18,404 nucleotides of DNA. Origin: Methanobacteriota archaeon. Its GTDB lineage: Archaea; Thermoplasmatota; Poseidoniia; Poseidoniales; Thalassarchaeaceae. Shown here piece after piece: positions 1 to 9,738 of the stretch. Made by a program: the position numbers and the translations under genes. Under the pieces are notes generated by a model, which ran no database searches, was not told where the DNA came from, and saw nothing but the letters and a program-made list of their open reading frames with translations. The DNA lies in assembly GCA_002725475.1 (NCBI GenBank), contig PBPH01000030.1:1-18404 (forward strand), given 5' to 3'. Each line of letters opens with the position of its first letter. Positions within the stretch are counted from its first letter, which is position 1.

Positions 1-3000
1 GATGGGGACGGAATGCCCGATGGTTGGGAGATTGCGAATCGGCGTTGGATTGGGACTGAATTCCATGGGGGTAATGAATGGTCCCTCAATCCAAGAGACC
101 CAAGTGATGCGAATGAGGACGCGGATGGTGATGGATTATCCAATCTCTGTGAATATCAATGGGAACAGTTACTCCAGATAGCCATTGTTGATGGTCTGCC
201 TGCATATGGTGAAACTGCTGAAGCGGCGTCATCATGGACTAAAATCGACCCCAATAACCCTGATTCTGATGGAGACTCTCTTCCAGATGGGTGGGAATCT
301 CGATACTCATGTGTTTGGTCAATTGATAACGTGGGAATAAATCCGTTGAATGGTAGTGATGCGCTTTCTAATCCCGATGGTGATGGTTATGATGCGAATC
401 ACGATGGTAATATCACACCTGATGAAGAATTCAACAATTGGATGGAATACCACATCAAGGATAATCAGATTTTTGGTAACTATACTGAATTAGGAGTTCA
501 AATGCCTGAAAACTTCACGACTTCACTTTGGGACCAAACATGGTTATCTAGCGCATCTCGACCATTTGGTGAATTTGTTAGTGATAACACATTATTTTTT
601 ATGCCGGGATTGATTTTGACGGACCAAGGTTCGTCAGACCCACTTTCATCAGATAGTGACGGTGACGGTATGCCTGATGGCTGGGAGGTGTGGCATGCTA
701 GATGGGATACGTTCGACTCTAAGTGGACACTTAATCCAGTTAACGAAAGCGACATTTTTGAGGATCCTGATGGGGATGGTATGACTAATTGGGAAGAGTA
801 CAATACTATTGATGCCAATCAAACAGAGACCAACGAGAATCAAACTACACCACAATATCATCCTTTCAAACTGGGGAACACAATCATTCTCACTCCATGG
901 AATCAAGCAACTGGCACCCCCTCATTTGGAAGTTATATTTCCTCTGAACAATATCTGTTAGGCGGGCCTACTTGTGACCCCAACAATCCTGACACTGATG
1001 GAGATGGTTTGCTCGATGGAATAGAATTATTATTCACACAATGGAATTCTACTTTCTTGAATTGGTCTTTGAATCCATTAGTATCTGGTGATGGTGGTGG
1101 AGATGGAGATCAAGACGCATTAACAGATAGGCAAGAATTGAATCTCACGTATGAGAATCCACTAAACGGTGGGCTTGCACCCCCTGATGCTCCGAAGATG
1201 TGGGAAGAAGCATATGCAATAGAGCCACAGAATTTCACTGGGAGAATGCAGTCCATTTTGAGCAGCAAACTAGGTAGGGCATATCTAGCTCTAGATCAAC
1301 ATTCAGAATGGGTGAGTACTGGTATTGCTGGTCCCCTACTTTCAACTCTAATTGGAATCACTGACCCAACAAATAACGACACAGATGACGATGGAATGAT
1401 TGATGGCTATGAATATTGGTTCACTGAATGGGATCTCGACGGTAATCGTTGGTCAATGAACCCATTAACTCAATCGGATATAGATGCAGATAGCGACAAT
1501 GATTCATTCGATTGTAATGGAGATGGCGTAATTCAGTTGAGTGAGAGATATACTAATTTGAAAGAATATGAGGCACGTGTTTATGGTAAGGAAACCATGA
1601 GATACATGTTCCCTCCAGGGATGGGAATAATCGACTTTGGGGATGACGCGATTGCTGCACAGATGAGTGAAAATAGTTTAACTTGGAGCCAAGCTAGAGA
1701 AGCAATTGTGAATCTTTTTGCCTCTAAAGATGTGACCAGCTCAGAACGCCTCAACAGAATAAATACAGCGTGGGCCGACAATTTCAACATCAGCCTTCTT
1801 GGAATTTCAGACCCTACACACCCAGATAGCGATTTGGACGGACTTCCTGATGGATGGGAATTCTGTTATGGTAAATATGATGTTGTTTTGCCGGTAGATG
1901 AATACCGATGGACACTAAATCCAGTAAGTCCTCTTGATGTTGATTATGATCCCGATGAAGATGGTTGGTTCGATAGAACTAGTCAGGATATGCCTGCCGA
2001 ACAGGGTTCATGGAACAATCATATTTTCACACCAGGTGGGATAGACGATCAGTATTCTCCCGCAAATACTCCACTTTTCTTTACAAACTGGATGGAGTAT
2101 GACAACGGCACCCGTCCTGATTTGAACGATACAGATGGTGACGCAGTTAACATGATTCGAGTTGCAGATCAATCAGACCCTATGCTAACTATTGACTATT
2201 ATCAAAGTTGGGATTTGACTGATGGTCGAGAAGTTTTCAAGTATGGAAGCGATGCAACTAGCAATGATACAGATTGGGATATGTTACCTGATTGGTATGA
2301 ACTTGAATTTGGATGGAATGAAACAAATGATAATTGGTCATCCTATCAACAAGTTGAGGTTGTATGGGAGCAGTATTCAATCCTTGGTAGTATTGCAATG
2401 AGGCCACTACACAGTAATGGAACTCTACTTGAGAGGCCTATTCTTAATTGGACTTGGGTTACCTTTGATCCGAGAGACCCATCAGATTCACTAGAAGATC
2501 CAGATAAGGATGGTAATTGGGCTTGTAGTAATGCTGGATGTACATACACCCCATACAACAATTTCCAAGAGTTCTTTGGTTTGACAAATCAATCAATCAC
2601 TTCATCCACCTTAGCTCGTTCAACGCCGGTGACAATTGCAGGAACTACTCCACCAATCCAAATTGTCCCGCAAGAGTGGTGGGAACTTCAGGGCGCTCTT
2701 TTGGCAAAAGGACGAGGGAATGAGTATGATTGGAACTATCTAAGAATGAATAGAATAAATCAGAACGACGAGTTGTATGCATTGATAGTAGATGACCATG
2801 ATATAGATTATTTGACAATTAATGGGGCTGACGATACCCCTCTAACTAAAGGGGATTGGACTGCTGACTGGAATCGTGTATTTGGTGATCAGTATCATAT
2901 GCCCAATGTCGGGCTAGGGGAGATGGTGTATGGTTGGTGGTTGCTAGATTATGATGGTGATATGATTGCAGACGGCACAAATCCGCTCAAATGGGATACT

Positions 3001-3114
3001 GATGGTGATTGGCTGAATGATTGGTTTGAAATCGAAAATGACATGCTAGATGGAGTACGTGGAAATGGTCCATCTCCAATCAGATATGATGACAGAACTA
3101 CTAACTCCGGTTGA
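1..3114 (+). CDS. Large secreted/surface protein with thrombospondin type 3-like Ca-binding repeats (5' end outside window)
   Basis: The frame is open from base 1 (first codons read DGDGMPDGWE), so the true start lies upstream and the ATG at 13 is internal. The visible 1037 residues are a tandem array: the DxDxDGxxDGWE motif recurs at about residues 1, 83, 213, 326, 455, 604, 751 and, degenerate, 983-1003. Most are followed 30-60 residues later by a W(T/S)LNP...SD segment and a second acidic D-x-D-x-DG...EY motif, giving units of roughly 110-150 residues. Such aspartate-rich loops are typical of thrombospondin type 3 repeats, which bind Ca2+ in extracellular adhesion or structural proteins. 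Asn-x-Ser/Thr sites are frequent. No membrane segment or sorting signal is visible at the C-terminus (ends DRTTNSG), so this part is probably secreted or anchored through its unseen N-terminus. The precise role is unknown; adhesion or substrate binding is inference. Confidence 0.85.
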   Translation, partial: DGDGMPDGWEIANRRWIGTEFHGGNEWSLNPRDPSDANEDADGDGLSNLCEYQWEQLLQIAIVDGLPAYGETAEAASSWTKIDPNNPDSDGDSLPDGWESRYSCVWSIDNVGINPLNGSDALSNPDGDGYDANHDGNITPDEEFNNWMEYHIKDNQIFGNYTELGVQMPENFTTSLWDQTWLSSASRPFGEFVSDNTLFFMPGLILTDQGSSDPLSSDSDGDGMPDGWEVWHARWDTFDSKWTLNPVNESDIFEDPDGDGMTNWEEYNTIDANQTETNENQTTPQYHPFKLGNTIILTPWNQATGTPSFGSYISSEQYLLGGPTCDPNNPDTDGDGLLDGIELLFTQWNSTFLNWSLNPLVSGDGGGDGDQDALTDRQELNLTYENPLNGGLAPPDAPKMWEEAYAIEPQNFTGRMQSILSSKLGRAYLALDQHSEWVSTGIAGPLLSTLIGITDPTNNDTDDDGMIDGYEYWFTEWDLDGNRWSMNPLTQSDIDADSDNDSFDCNGDGVIQLSERYTNLKEYEARVYGKETMRYMFPPGMGIIDFGDDAIAAQMSENSLTWSQAREAIVNLFASKDVTSSERLNRINTAWADNFNISLLGISDPTHPDSDLDGLPDGWEFCYGKYDVVLPVDEYRWTLNPVSPLDVDYDPDEDGWFDRTSQDMPAEQGSWNNHIFTPGGIDDQYSPANTPLFFTNWMEYDNGTRPDLNDTDGDAVNMIRVADQSDPMLTIDYYQSWDLTDGREVFKYGSDATSNDTDWDMLPDWYELEFGWNETNDNWSSYQQVEVVWEQYSILGSIAMRPLHSNGTLLERPILNWTWVTFDPRDPSDSLEDPDKDGNWACSNAGCTYTPYNNFQEFFGLTNQSITSSTLARSTPVTIAGTTPPIQIVPQEWWELQGALLAKGRGNEYDWNYLRMNRINQNDELYALIVDDHDIDYLTINGADDTPLTKGDWTADWNRVFGDQYHMPNVGLGEMVYGWWLLDYDGDMIADGTNPLKWDTDGDWLNDWFEIENDMLDGVRGNGPSPIRYDDRTTNSG

Positions 3115-3169
3115 AGTAAGAAATCAATATTCTGGTTTGATTAATTTGACGGTTTATTCATTACTTCTT

Positions 3170-3188
3170 ATCTGGCCGTAGGCCAGAT
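3170..3188 (+). terminator. Perfect 8-bp hairpin after the repeat-protein gene (possible terminator)
   Basis: ATCTGGCC and GGCCAGAT are perfect inverted copies around a GTA loop, 56 bases after the stop of the upstream gene. No U-run follows, which archaeal termination usually requires, so it could instead be an RNA-stability or processing element, or an operator for the next gene. Confidence 0.4.
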
Positions 3189-3196
3189 TAAATAAT
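3187..3196 (+). promoter_or_regulatory. Candidate box A (TATA) for the 1816-aa gene
   Basis: ATTAAATAAT resembles an archaeal box A. A start of transcription about 25 bases downstream would lie near 3217-3222, leaving a roughly 35-base leader with a GAGGGG ribosome-binding-like site (3243-3248) five bases before the TTG start at 3254. The call rests on sequence similarity and spacing only. Confidence 0.35.
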
Positions 3197-3253
3197 CCAA
3201 GTGTGGGGAGATTTGAAAGGTAGAGAGAATGTGTGGATAGGTGAGGGGATGCT

Positions 3254-6200
3254 TTGTCAGGCCAAGTGAATAGAAACAATATTCCATCTCTTCTCGTTTT
3301 TATTTTCATTTTTGCATCTTTAGCGCCCATGCTAAGTTTCGCCTCAGATGAGGTGGAGGCTTCCAGTGGGACTAGGCATATTTACACTTTCACGGATGGC
3401 TCGACAGAGGCTATTGCAGTTTATCAGAGTGGCCAAACTGCTACTAATGTCAAGGTTGCATTACCTAGGGGTGCCGAGGTGACAGATGTTGAAATGACTC
3501 TGTCAGGTGCTTCTTCTACTGGTTGGAATCAGATTCAACACACCTCAAGAACCAACTGGTTTTCTGGAATTGCAAATGATACTGATAAGCGTTCAGATTC
3601 AGTCACTTTGGCTTTGGATAATCCTACATACAATTTTTCTTCACATGGAGTAGATGATGAATCAACTAGCGGTGCGGCTTGGCTAGATAATGGTTCATTC
3701 AGCATCAGACAACCAAGAACATCTAATGCATCGGAGACAAGATTCGTTCCTCAAACAACTGTCACGTCACCGTTTGCAACATACGGTGCTGGAGCATCCT
3801 TAAACTATAGAGGTTGGACTTATGTCTCAACATTCTCCGGAACTAATCTGAATCAGTTGATTAAGAAAACTTATCCAAATAATTTGACAACAGCATCTTC
3901 TGTTCAGTTCGATGAAGGGAGTTGTAATATTCCTAATCCGACAGGCCCAACCTATTACTCATATTATGGATTCAGAGATTGGACAATCGGTGACGATGAA
4001 AAAATGTATGGCATTTTGGGTCTTAATCGACAATACACATCAATTACGGATTTGGTTCTAGTTGTGATGGATATTCGTTATGAAGATGTTTGGACCTGCT
4101 TAAACACATATGATATCTCTACGAATTCTTTCGGCCCTTATACTGGAATTTCATATGATAGGAGTAGGGATGTGCTTTGGGTTCTTCATTCAGTTAGAAA
4201 ATCAGTAACACCTTATACTTTCAATTCAGATGGCACCTTTGATCGAGATACTAACTCTCAATACGACTATTTCTCAAGTTACTCGGAGCAAAACGGACTT
4301 GTCGCTCACAACAATATGTTCTTTTTCCGCAGTAAGTATAGTTGGGCTCAAGACAGATTAGAAGCATATGCAGTCAGCGGCACCTCGACAACGTTGGTGA
4401 AGCAAACGGGGGAGCGTACAATTAGCGCGAACGGTTTTGGGATGTACTATGATGGTGAAAGGATTTCTTTAATTGATCATTACCAATGGTCAGCTAGGTA
4501 TCACCGTGAATTCGGTACTGGGTGGGCATACCCGATATCCCCTCAACCAGGTACTTCAACTTGGATTTCAGAACCTATTCATACAAGTTCTGATGTTCTA
4601 GTAGCCAATATTGAAACATCATGGTCAATTACATCTGCAGGGGACCGTGTAGATTATTGGGTAAGTGCTGATAATGGGACGCATTGGATTCAGGTGACAA
4701 ATAATGAAACAGTTCACTTTGCAAATCCTGGTAATGAGTTGCGCTGGAAAATTCAATTGATTGGAGGTACTGCGGTATCTTGGTGGCTTTCACTAGAATA
4801 TGGGACTGAATATCATACATCAGGCACATGGACATCTGAAACAATCCAAACTGGGACACAGGTTGGTACATTACAACCACAATGGTCTTCAACGACGCCT
4901 ACGGGTACATCCCTTTCAGTAGAAGTTAGTAATGACAATGGGACAAACTGGCATAGTGCAAGTAACAATCAAATTATAGAGTTACAAACACAAGGTAATC
5001 GCCTAAAGTACCGTGTAAATATGGTCTCTTCGGATTCCAGTGAAACTCCATTTTTGGATTCATTTACCCTTGATTATGAAGAAGGTTATCCAACAGCCGT
5101 CCGGCTAGACATAGGGGATGACAACTCGAATGAATACAATGGGTCAGGGCTACTGAATCAACCTATTGTCATTAGCGGTGCATCATTAGTCGATGCATTT
5201 AATCACAACATCCTCGATAATGGGATTGGTGTATCAAATGTAACATTTGGACTTTCGGCAGGGTCACCTGGTAGAATCATGGTTTCCAATTTGGATATCA
5301 CCTACAAAATGAACACAAGGGCAATAGATATTGAAGTCGAAGGTAACATGTTAGTCCCTGATGGTGAGAATCGAGTAATGCTTGTTAGGGTTGCAAAAGG
5401 AGATGAAGCAGATAGAATTACTCAAGTTCAGGTAGAACTTCAGGCCAATGGTCGAAACAATTCAGTTCTTCAGTGGCAGAGTGGTAACGTCTGTGATCTT
5501 GTTAGTGACAGTGATAATCTTGTTCGGTTCGATGGTGCAAATTGCACTTCTTCAACGGATAATGATGGTATTATGTCCATTCTAATGCCCATTCAATCTA
5601 CTTGGGAATGGGATGACGAGAGCAATGTGGAAGCTAAGATTACAGTCGACGATGATTTAGGGCGGCAAGTGAATAAATGGCTAACTTCAGATCTTGACTT
5701 GAAAATTGAGAACGACATAGCCTTGATCAATTTAGGAGTGACTGATGAAACTGGAAGGGTTTTACAGTCAAACGATTGGGTTCGAGGGGGTTTACAACTA
5801 ACTTTTCAAGGGGGTATTATCTTTGAGGAAACTAGTTACACTCCGGCAGCCGGTCAATTTAGTATAGAACTGACCGGCCAAAATCTATCTTTGAATGGTG
5901 AGCCAGAAGAACCAGAAAAACAGTTTCACATCGAATCAAATCCTAGCCACGGTCAATATTCCATGACCATAACCTCTCCAATAGAATCATCACAAGGGGG
6001 AATGCTATTCAGAATCAAAACAGTCAATATGCAAAATGGTTCAAATTATGTCAATCCGGATTTTAATTCAGTCAAGATTGTTCTAGATGGGAATAGCCCA
6101 CTTGTGATCGGTGCTGATCCTGAAGATAATTCTGAGAGGCACAAAGGTAACCCCGAGCAGCCTATTCGAATTGTCGTACAAGACTCAGTCGACCCCCCCA

Positions 6201-8704
6201 CCCAACTTACACTGCACTATTGGCGTCAAGGTCAAGATGATTTGAATTACGACCAAATACCCAATGAGAATGAATACGTTACACTATTGCTTAGAACTCC
6301 TGAATTACAGCCGGGCGGTTTGAATATCTTTGAAGGTCTAATTACAGATTCCATGAACGATCATCGAGAAATTGTTTCATTCTATCTCTCAGGGGCGGAT
6401 GCACAAGGAAATCAGTTGGCCATGGGTGGTGGGCCAGTTTGTACTATCGATGATGCGCCTTGTGGAAATTTACCTTCACAGACATTGCCATGCTGGGATT
6501 GCGACTTAGTGACATATCAAATTAGAGAGGAATTCGAGCCAATGCTCGTCTTAGATGGAAATACTACAATCGTTGGACACGACGATGATGAACCACTACA
6601 CCCAGGTACAATTTATACTGCGAATCTTCGTGTCTGGGATAATAATGGTTGGAATGATATTAAGAGTTTAAAACTGGCATTGGGTGATGATATAGATGCA
6701 AACGAAACTGCAATTTGGGCTAATTTTAGTAAGTTGGACAATGGACATTTATCGATGTTATTGGAATCAGGTGGTTCGGGTCTAGCAGTATCCAATCTTT
6801 ACAGTTCGTTTTCGGTTTTCAATGAAACTGCATTGGACTTACAAATCCAGTTTCAACTTACATGGCTTTTCCCCGAATCCTGGGATACAAATGGTGACGT
6901 AACGTTCCTACCAATAATCGAAGTATCTGATTGGCCATGTAATTTGGATGAAATAGAACCATGTTTTGAACATCGAAACGGTCTTGGTAATGACCGTTGG
7001 AGTTTAGACAATGATCTCAGATTTGATATGTCACCAGGTCACTTTACCGCAATTGACCTTGCAACTGGTAGAAATTTATACACAGGGGGGGAGGATCAAG
7101 AAACAATAGCTGCCGGACAAGTGGTGAGAGTCAATGGCAGAATTTTGTTCAGTGAAGACGAGACTCCAGCTCCCGAGGGCGCTTTTGATATAGTAATTGG
7201 TAATTTAGAATTAGAATGGCGTGCAGTGCCACGTGAAGGCGGAGTTTTCACAAGTGATATTTTAGTCCCCAATGTACGTAGTGGTCATCTAGACATGTTG
7301 GCATGGCTAGAGAATTTACCGGGTCTAGCTGGAGATGAAACAGAAGAGCAACCTAGAATACTTCTAGAGGTGGATGGTAATTCACCTGTTATAAACGCAA
7401 TTTTGCCATCTGGTGACATAACAATTGACGATGCTTCTTCAATTGACGTATTCATTAATTCAAGTGATGATCATGGATTCGCTGCCCATCGTAATGCTGT
7501 ACTTCATTACAAGGTTAAAGCGGGTGAATCCGAAGTTTCTAGAGGCTCTCAAGAATTTGGCACCTTACTTGAGCAATATGGATACGGTCATTGGACCGGA
7601 GTAGTTGACCTTACTGACGGCGGAGTTACTGAACTACTCCCAGGATACGTAGTTGATGTTTGGGTTACCGGGGCCGATGCGGCAGGAAACCCCTATGTTT
7701 CTGAGAATAATACTGAAAACAATCCCTTGACTCAATGGCAAATTATCAGAATCGGACCAAATGTGGATTTGGTGGAACTAGATGTTCTTTGGTCAGATGC
7801 AACACCAATTTCTGGCGAAAATGTCACCTTAGAAATTGCCGGGGTGAATCAAAATGGTGAAGAAGGAACGCTAACATTTGCTCTTCAACAGAAAACGAAG
7901 GATGGGGATTGGGTAAATGTTGTAAATGCATCAACTGACACACTTCTCCGTGCAGATGGTGAATTTGTTGCAGAAATTACAATTTCAACAGTTGAGGTCG
8001 ATGAAGAGACTGTAGAGAGATATCGCCTTGTTGTTAAGGACGGGCATGTAATCTTAGACAGAATGTCGCTAGATCCATTGATTCTACAACCACAAGTTGC
8101 CCGTGATGGTCAAGCAATTTCTGAACAGTTCACTGAGCAAACTGGTACAGTTTTGTTATATGTTGCTTTGATGGTTGCATTAATTGCTATTGTTGTATTA
8201 ATTGTAATGAATAGGAAATTATCAATCGGAGATGAAGAGTCCGAACCAGCAGATCAAACTGTTGAGGTGGCATTGGATTTAGGAGCTGCACCACCACCCC
8301 CACCGGGTTTTATTTCTGACCCCCCACCTCCCCCTCCTGGCTTCAATAAAGATACGGAAGCAACCGATACTTCAATTTCAGAGGTTGAACTTCAGGAGCC
8401 TAATGAAGAAAAAACTACAGATTCAGTCACATGGACTGATGAGATGTTAATTGCTCAGGGCTGGACAGAAGCTCAGGTCTTTGCCTATCGGGCCCAGCAG
8501 TCAGCCGAATCTCAGGCACCAGTAATTTCTGGAACTGAATTAAATTACAATGATGCAGTAGTAGAACGAGTAATGGAGAAGTATGGGCTGACGGACAAGG
8601 AGAAATTCTTGGCTTATGCAGAGTTCTTTGATGCAGACGGTAATAAATATCTCAAAGAACAAGAATTGGAAAATGCCGCTGCTGAAATAATGGGTACTAG
8701 ATAG
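3254..8704 (+). CDS. Giant membrane-anchored surface protein with cytoplasmic polyproline and EF-hand tail
   Basis: The 1816-residue protein starts at TTG 3254: an in-frame stop at 3242 rules out anything earlier, GAGGGG lies five bases upstream, and GTG 3266 is the alternative. Residues 10-30 form a hydrophobic signal peptide. The ectodomain looks beta-rich, with two related segments near residues 457-505 and 540-610 sharing an S-x-DNGT-x-W core, and further Ig/fibronectin-like stretches. It ends in one membrane helix at about 1632-1654, followed by the basic flank MNRK. The cytoplasmic tail carries PPPPPGF and PPPPPPGF near 1680-1697, a WTDEMLIAQGWTEAQ segment, and a canonical EF-hand loop D1793-E1804 (DADGNKYLKEQE) close to the C-terminus. 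Type I topology with an intracellular Ca-binding tail suggests surface sensing or anchoring; the ligand is unknown. It follows another large surface-protein gene on the same strand. Confidence 0.85.
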   Translation: MSGQVNRNNIPSLLVFIFIFASLAPMLSFASDEVEASSGTRHIYTFTDGSTEAIAVYQSGQTATNVKVALPRGAEVTDVEMTLSGASSTGWNQIQHTSRTNWFSGIANDTDKRSDSVTLALDNPTYNFSSHGVDDESTSGAAWLDNGSFSIRQPRTSNASETRFVPQTTVTSPFATYGAGASLNYRGWTYVSTFSGTNLNQLIKKTYPNNLTTASSVQFDEGSCNIPNPTGPTYYSYYGFRDWTIGDDEKMYGILGLNRQYTSITDLVLVVMDIRYEDVWTCLNTYDISTNSFGPYTGISYDRSRDVLWVLHSVRKSVTPYTFNSDGTFDRDTNSQYDYFSSYSEQNGLVAHNNMFFFRSKYSWAQDRLEAYAVSGTSTTLVKQTGERTISANGFGMYYDGERISLIDHYQWSARYHREFGTGWAYPISPQPGTSTWISEPIHTSSDVLVANIETSWSITSAGDRVDYWVSADNGTHWIQVTNNETVHFANPGNELRWKIQLIGGTAVSWWLSLEYGTEYHTSGTWTSETIQTGTQVGTLQPQWSSTTPTGTSLSVEVSNDNGTNWHSASNNQIIELQTQGNRLKYRVNMVSSDSSETPFLDSFTLDYEEGYPTAVRLDIGDDNSNEYNGSGLLNQPIVISGASLVDAFNHNILDNGIGVSNVTFGLSAGSPGRIMVSNLDITYKMNTRAIDIEVEGNMLVPDGENRVMLVRVAKGDEADRITQVQVELQANGRNNSVLQWQSGNVCDLVSDSDNLVRFDGANCTSSTDNDGIMSILMPIQSTWEWDDESNVEAKITVDDDLGRQVNKWLTSDLDLKIENDIALINLGVTDETGRVLQSNDWVRGGLQLTFQGGIIFEETSYTPAAGQFSIELTGQNLSLNGEPEEPEKQFHIESNPSHGQYSMTITSPIESSQGGMLFRIKTVNMQNGSNYVNPDFNSVKIVLDGNSPLVIGADPEDNSERHKGNPEQPIRIVVQDSVDPPTQLTLHYWRQGQDDLNYDQIPNENEYVTLLLRTPELQPGGLNIFEGLITDSMNDHREIVSFYLSGADAQGNQLAMGGGPVCTIDDAPCGNLPSQTLPCWDCDLVTYQIREEFEPMLVLDGNTTIVGHDDDEPLHPGTIYTANLRVWDNNGWNDIKSLKLALGDDIDANETAIWANFSKLDNGHLSMLLESGGSGLAVSNLYSSFSVFNETALDLQIQFQLTWLFPESWDTNGDVTFLPIIEVSDWPCNLDEIEPCFEHRNGLGNDRWSLDNDLRFDMSPGHFTAIDLATGRNLYTGGEDQETIAAGQVVRVNGRILFSEDETPAPEGAFDIVIGNLELEWRAVPREGGVFTSDILVPNVRSGHLDMLAWLENLPGLAGDETEEQPRILLEVDGNSPVINAILPSGDITIDDASSIDVFINSSDDHGFAAHRNAVLHYKVKAGESEVSRGSQEFGTLLEQYGYGHWTGVVDLTDGGVTELLPGYVVDVWVTGADAAGNPYVSENNTENNPLTQWQIIRIGPNVDLVELDVLWSDATPISGENVTLEIAGVNQNGEEGTLTFALQQKTKDGDWVNVVNASTDTLLRADGEFVAEITISTVEVDEETVERYRLVVKDGHVILDRMSLDPLILQPQVARDGQAISEQFTEQTGTVLLYVALMVALIAIVVLIVMNRKLSIGDEESEPADQTVEVALDLGAAPPPPPGFISDPPPPPPGFNKDTEATDTSISEVELQEPNEEKTTDSVTWTDEMLIAQGWTEAQVFAYRAQQSAESQAPVISGTELNYNDAVVERVMEKYGLTDKEKFLAYAEFFDADGNKYLKEQELENAAAEIMGTR

Positions 8705-8705
8705 A

Positions 8706-9065
8706 TTATGCTGCGTTGATTGAAGTGTTGGCAACTGAAAGCATAGATGTCTGATATGCGTCAAAAATAGACCATAGCCAAATCAATGGCCAAAGTAGGC
8801 AAAAGAGTAGAGGGATTTGCAATGCAAACCAGTCAAATGCTTTGCTATGCTGCCTGTTGAAATGTTGGCCTAGAAAGAGAAAGGGGACCAACGCTAAAAT
8901 GGTTGCAATCAAGGGTCGCAATGCGCCCCAAGGCCCAACCCCCCCAGTGATTTCACTAATTACTACTAGAAATGCATGAATTGGTGTGTGCCACCGCGGA
9001 GAATTCTCAATTCTCTCTCTCAAACGTTCGCCAACACGCTGGGAAAAACTATCACTCACACCCAT
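8706..9065 (-). CDS. Small multi-pass membrane protein, unknown function
   Basis: A 119-residue protein starting at ATG 9065 with AGGTAGG just upstream. The N-terminal 25 residues are charged (SQRVGERLRERIENS). They are followed by a moderately hydrophobic stretch, a clear membrane segment (about residues 47-66, RPLIATILALVPFLFLG), a basic polar loop, and a second clear segment (about 80-100) ending WLWSIFDAY. That ending resembles small TM2-like or DUF5683-type membrane proteins, but the match is only impressionistic. It lies 43 bases after the stop of the other minus-strand membrane gene, so the two are probably cotranscribed. Its stop faces that of the 1816-aa gene with one base between them. 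I do not recognise a function. Confidence 0.65.
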   Translation of the reverse strand: MGVSDSFSQRVGERLRERIENSPRWHTPIHAFLVVISEITGGVGPWGALRPLIATILALVPFLFLGQHFNRQHSKAFDWFALQIPLLFCLLWPLIWLWSIFDAYQTSMLSVANTSINAA

Positions 9066-9108
9066 TCCTACCTGTTTTACATTTTGAGTTGCACGGTCAT
9101 TTGTCTAA

Positions 9109-9663
9109 TTATCTATCGAATTGTTCAATTGTTCGGTCTGAGCCAATTATTCGGAACCAGTGCATCCCTAGTAATAGCAGGCCAACAGCAACAGCATATA
9201 TCACAAAATGAAATTCAATTCCAACTCTTGTGACGATATTACCACCTAAATTTGAAATTCTCCATCCAATAATGATCGATAACAAACTTGCAATGATTAG
9301 GGTGGTGGCCCTCCTTCTTTGAGCAGATTTGGATTGATCGGAGAATGCTTTTGGCCCAATTCCCATTTTCAATGCCATCCTTAACCAAAGAGGTAGTAAT
9401 CTCTTGAAATCATTTAGTGATTGGGAGCAGATCCAAAGTGCAGCTCCACTAGATAGAAGAATCACATCACCTTCTGACCAAATCCAATCTAAAGGATTGA
9501 TAGTCAGCGCAATATCTGCGAGAGCAATTACTACTGAAATGAATCCTATTGCGTAAATCATTGCATCCGCTAATAGTATCCCTAGATCCGCACTCCTTTC
9601 CCCCTCTATAATTTCAAATCGTTCGCGCGAGTGCTCAAGTGAGAGCCTCTCAATCTCATCCAC
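9109..9663 (-). CDS. Four-pass membrane protein, unknown function
   Basis: A 184-residue protein read from GTG 9663; no ATG is available in this frame upstream, and the first internal Met falls inside the first membrane segment. A charged, probably cytoplasmic N-terminus (MDEIERLSLEHSRERFEIIE) precedes about four hydrophobic segments near residues 29-52, 62-82, 119-138 and 148-172. A basic loop (SDQSKSAQRRR) lies before the third. No catalytic or transporter motif is recognisable. It is divergent from the peptidase-NUDIX gene, sharing a 75-base intergenic region with it, and is probably the first gene of a two-gene unit with the 119-aa membrane protein downstream. Confidence 0.65.
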   Translation of the reverse strand: MDEIERLSLEHSRERFEIIEGERSADLGILLADAMIYAIGFISVVIALADIALTINPLDWIWSEGDVILLSSGAALWICSQSLNDFKRLLPLWLRMALKMGIGPKAFSDQSKSAQRRRATTLIIASLLSIIIGWRISNLGGNIVTRVGIEFHFVIYAVAVGLLLLGMHWFRIIGSDRTIEQFDR

Positions 9664-9738
9664 AAGCCGCCGTCTTGCATCGATGACATAATGGATGCCC
9701 TCACAACGCCATCGTTCAAGGGATTCTGGGGGTTAGCA

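Noticed and set aside
3115..3253. Frameshift joining the repeat protein and the 1816-aa protein
   Set aside because: The second gene begins with its own signal peptide, ribosome site and box A, so they are separate genes.
9691..9738. Upstream ATG for the peptidase-NUDIX gene
   Set aside because: The added 16 residues precede the conserved family N-terminus, have no counterpart in the family, and would leave only 27 bases to the divergent gene.
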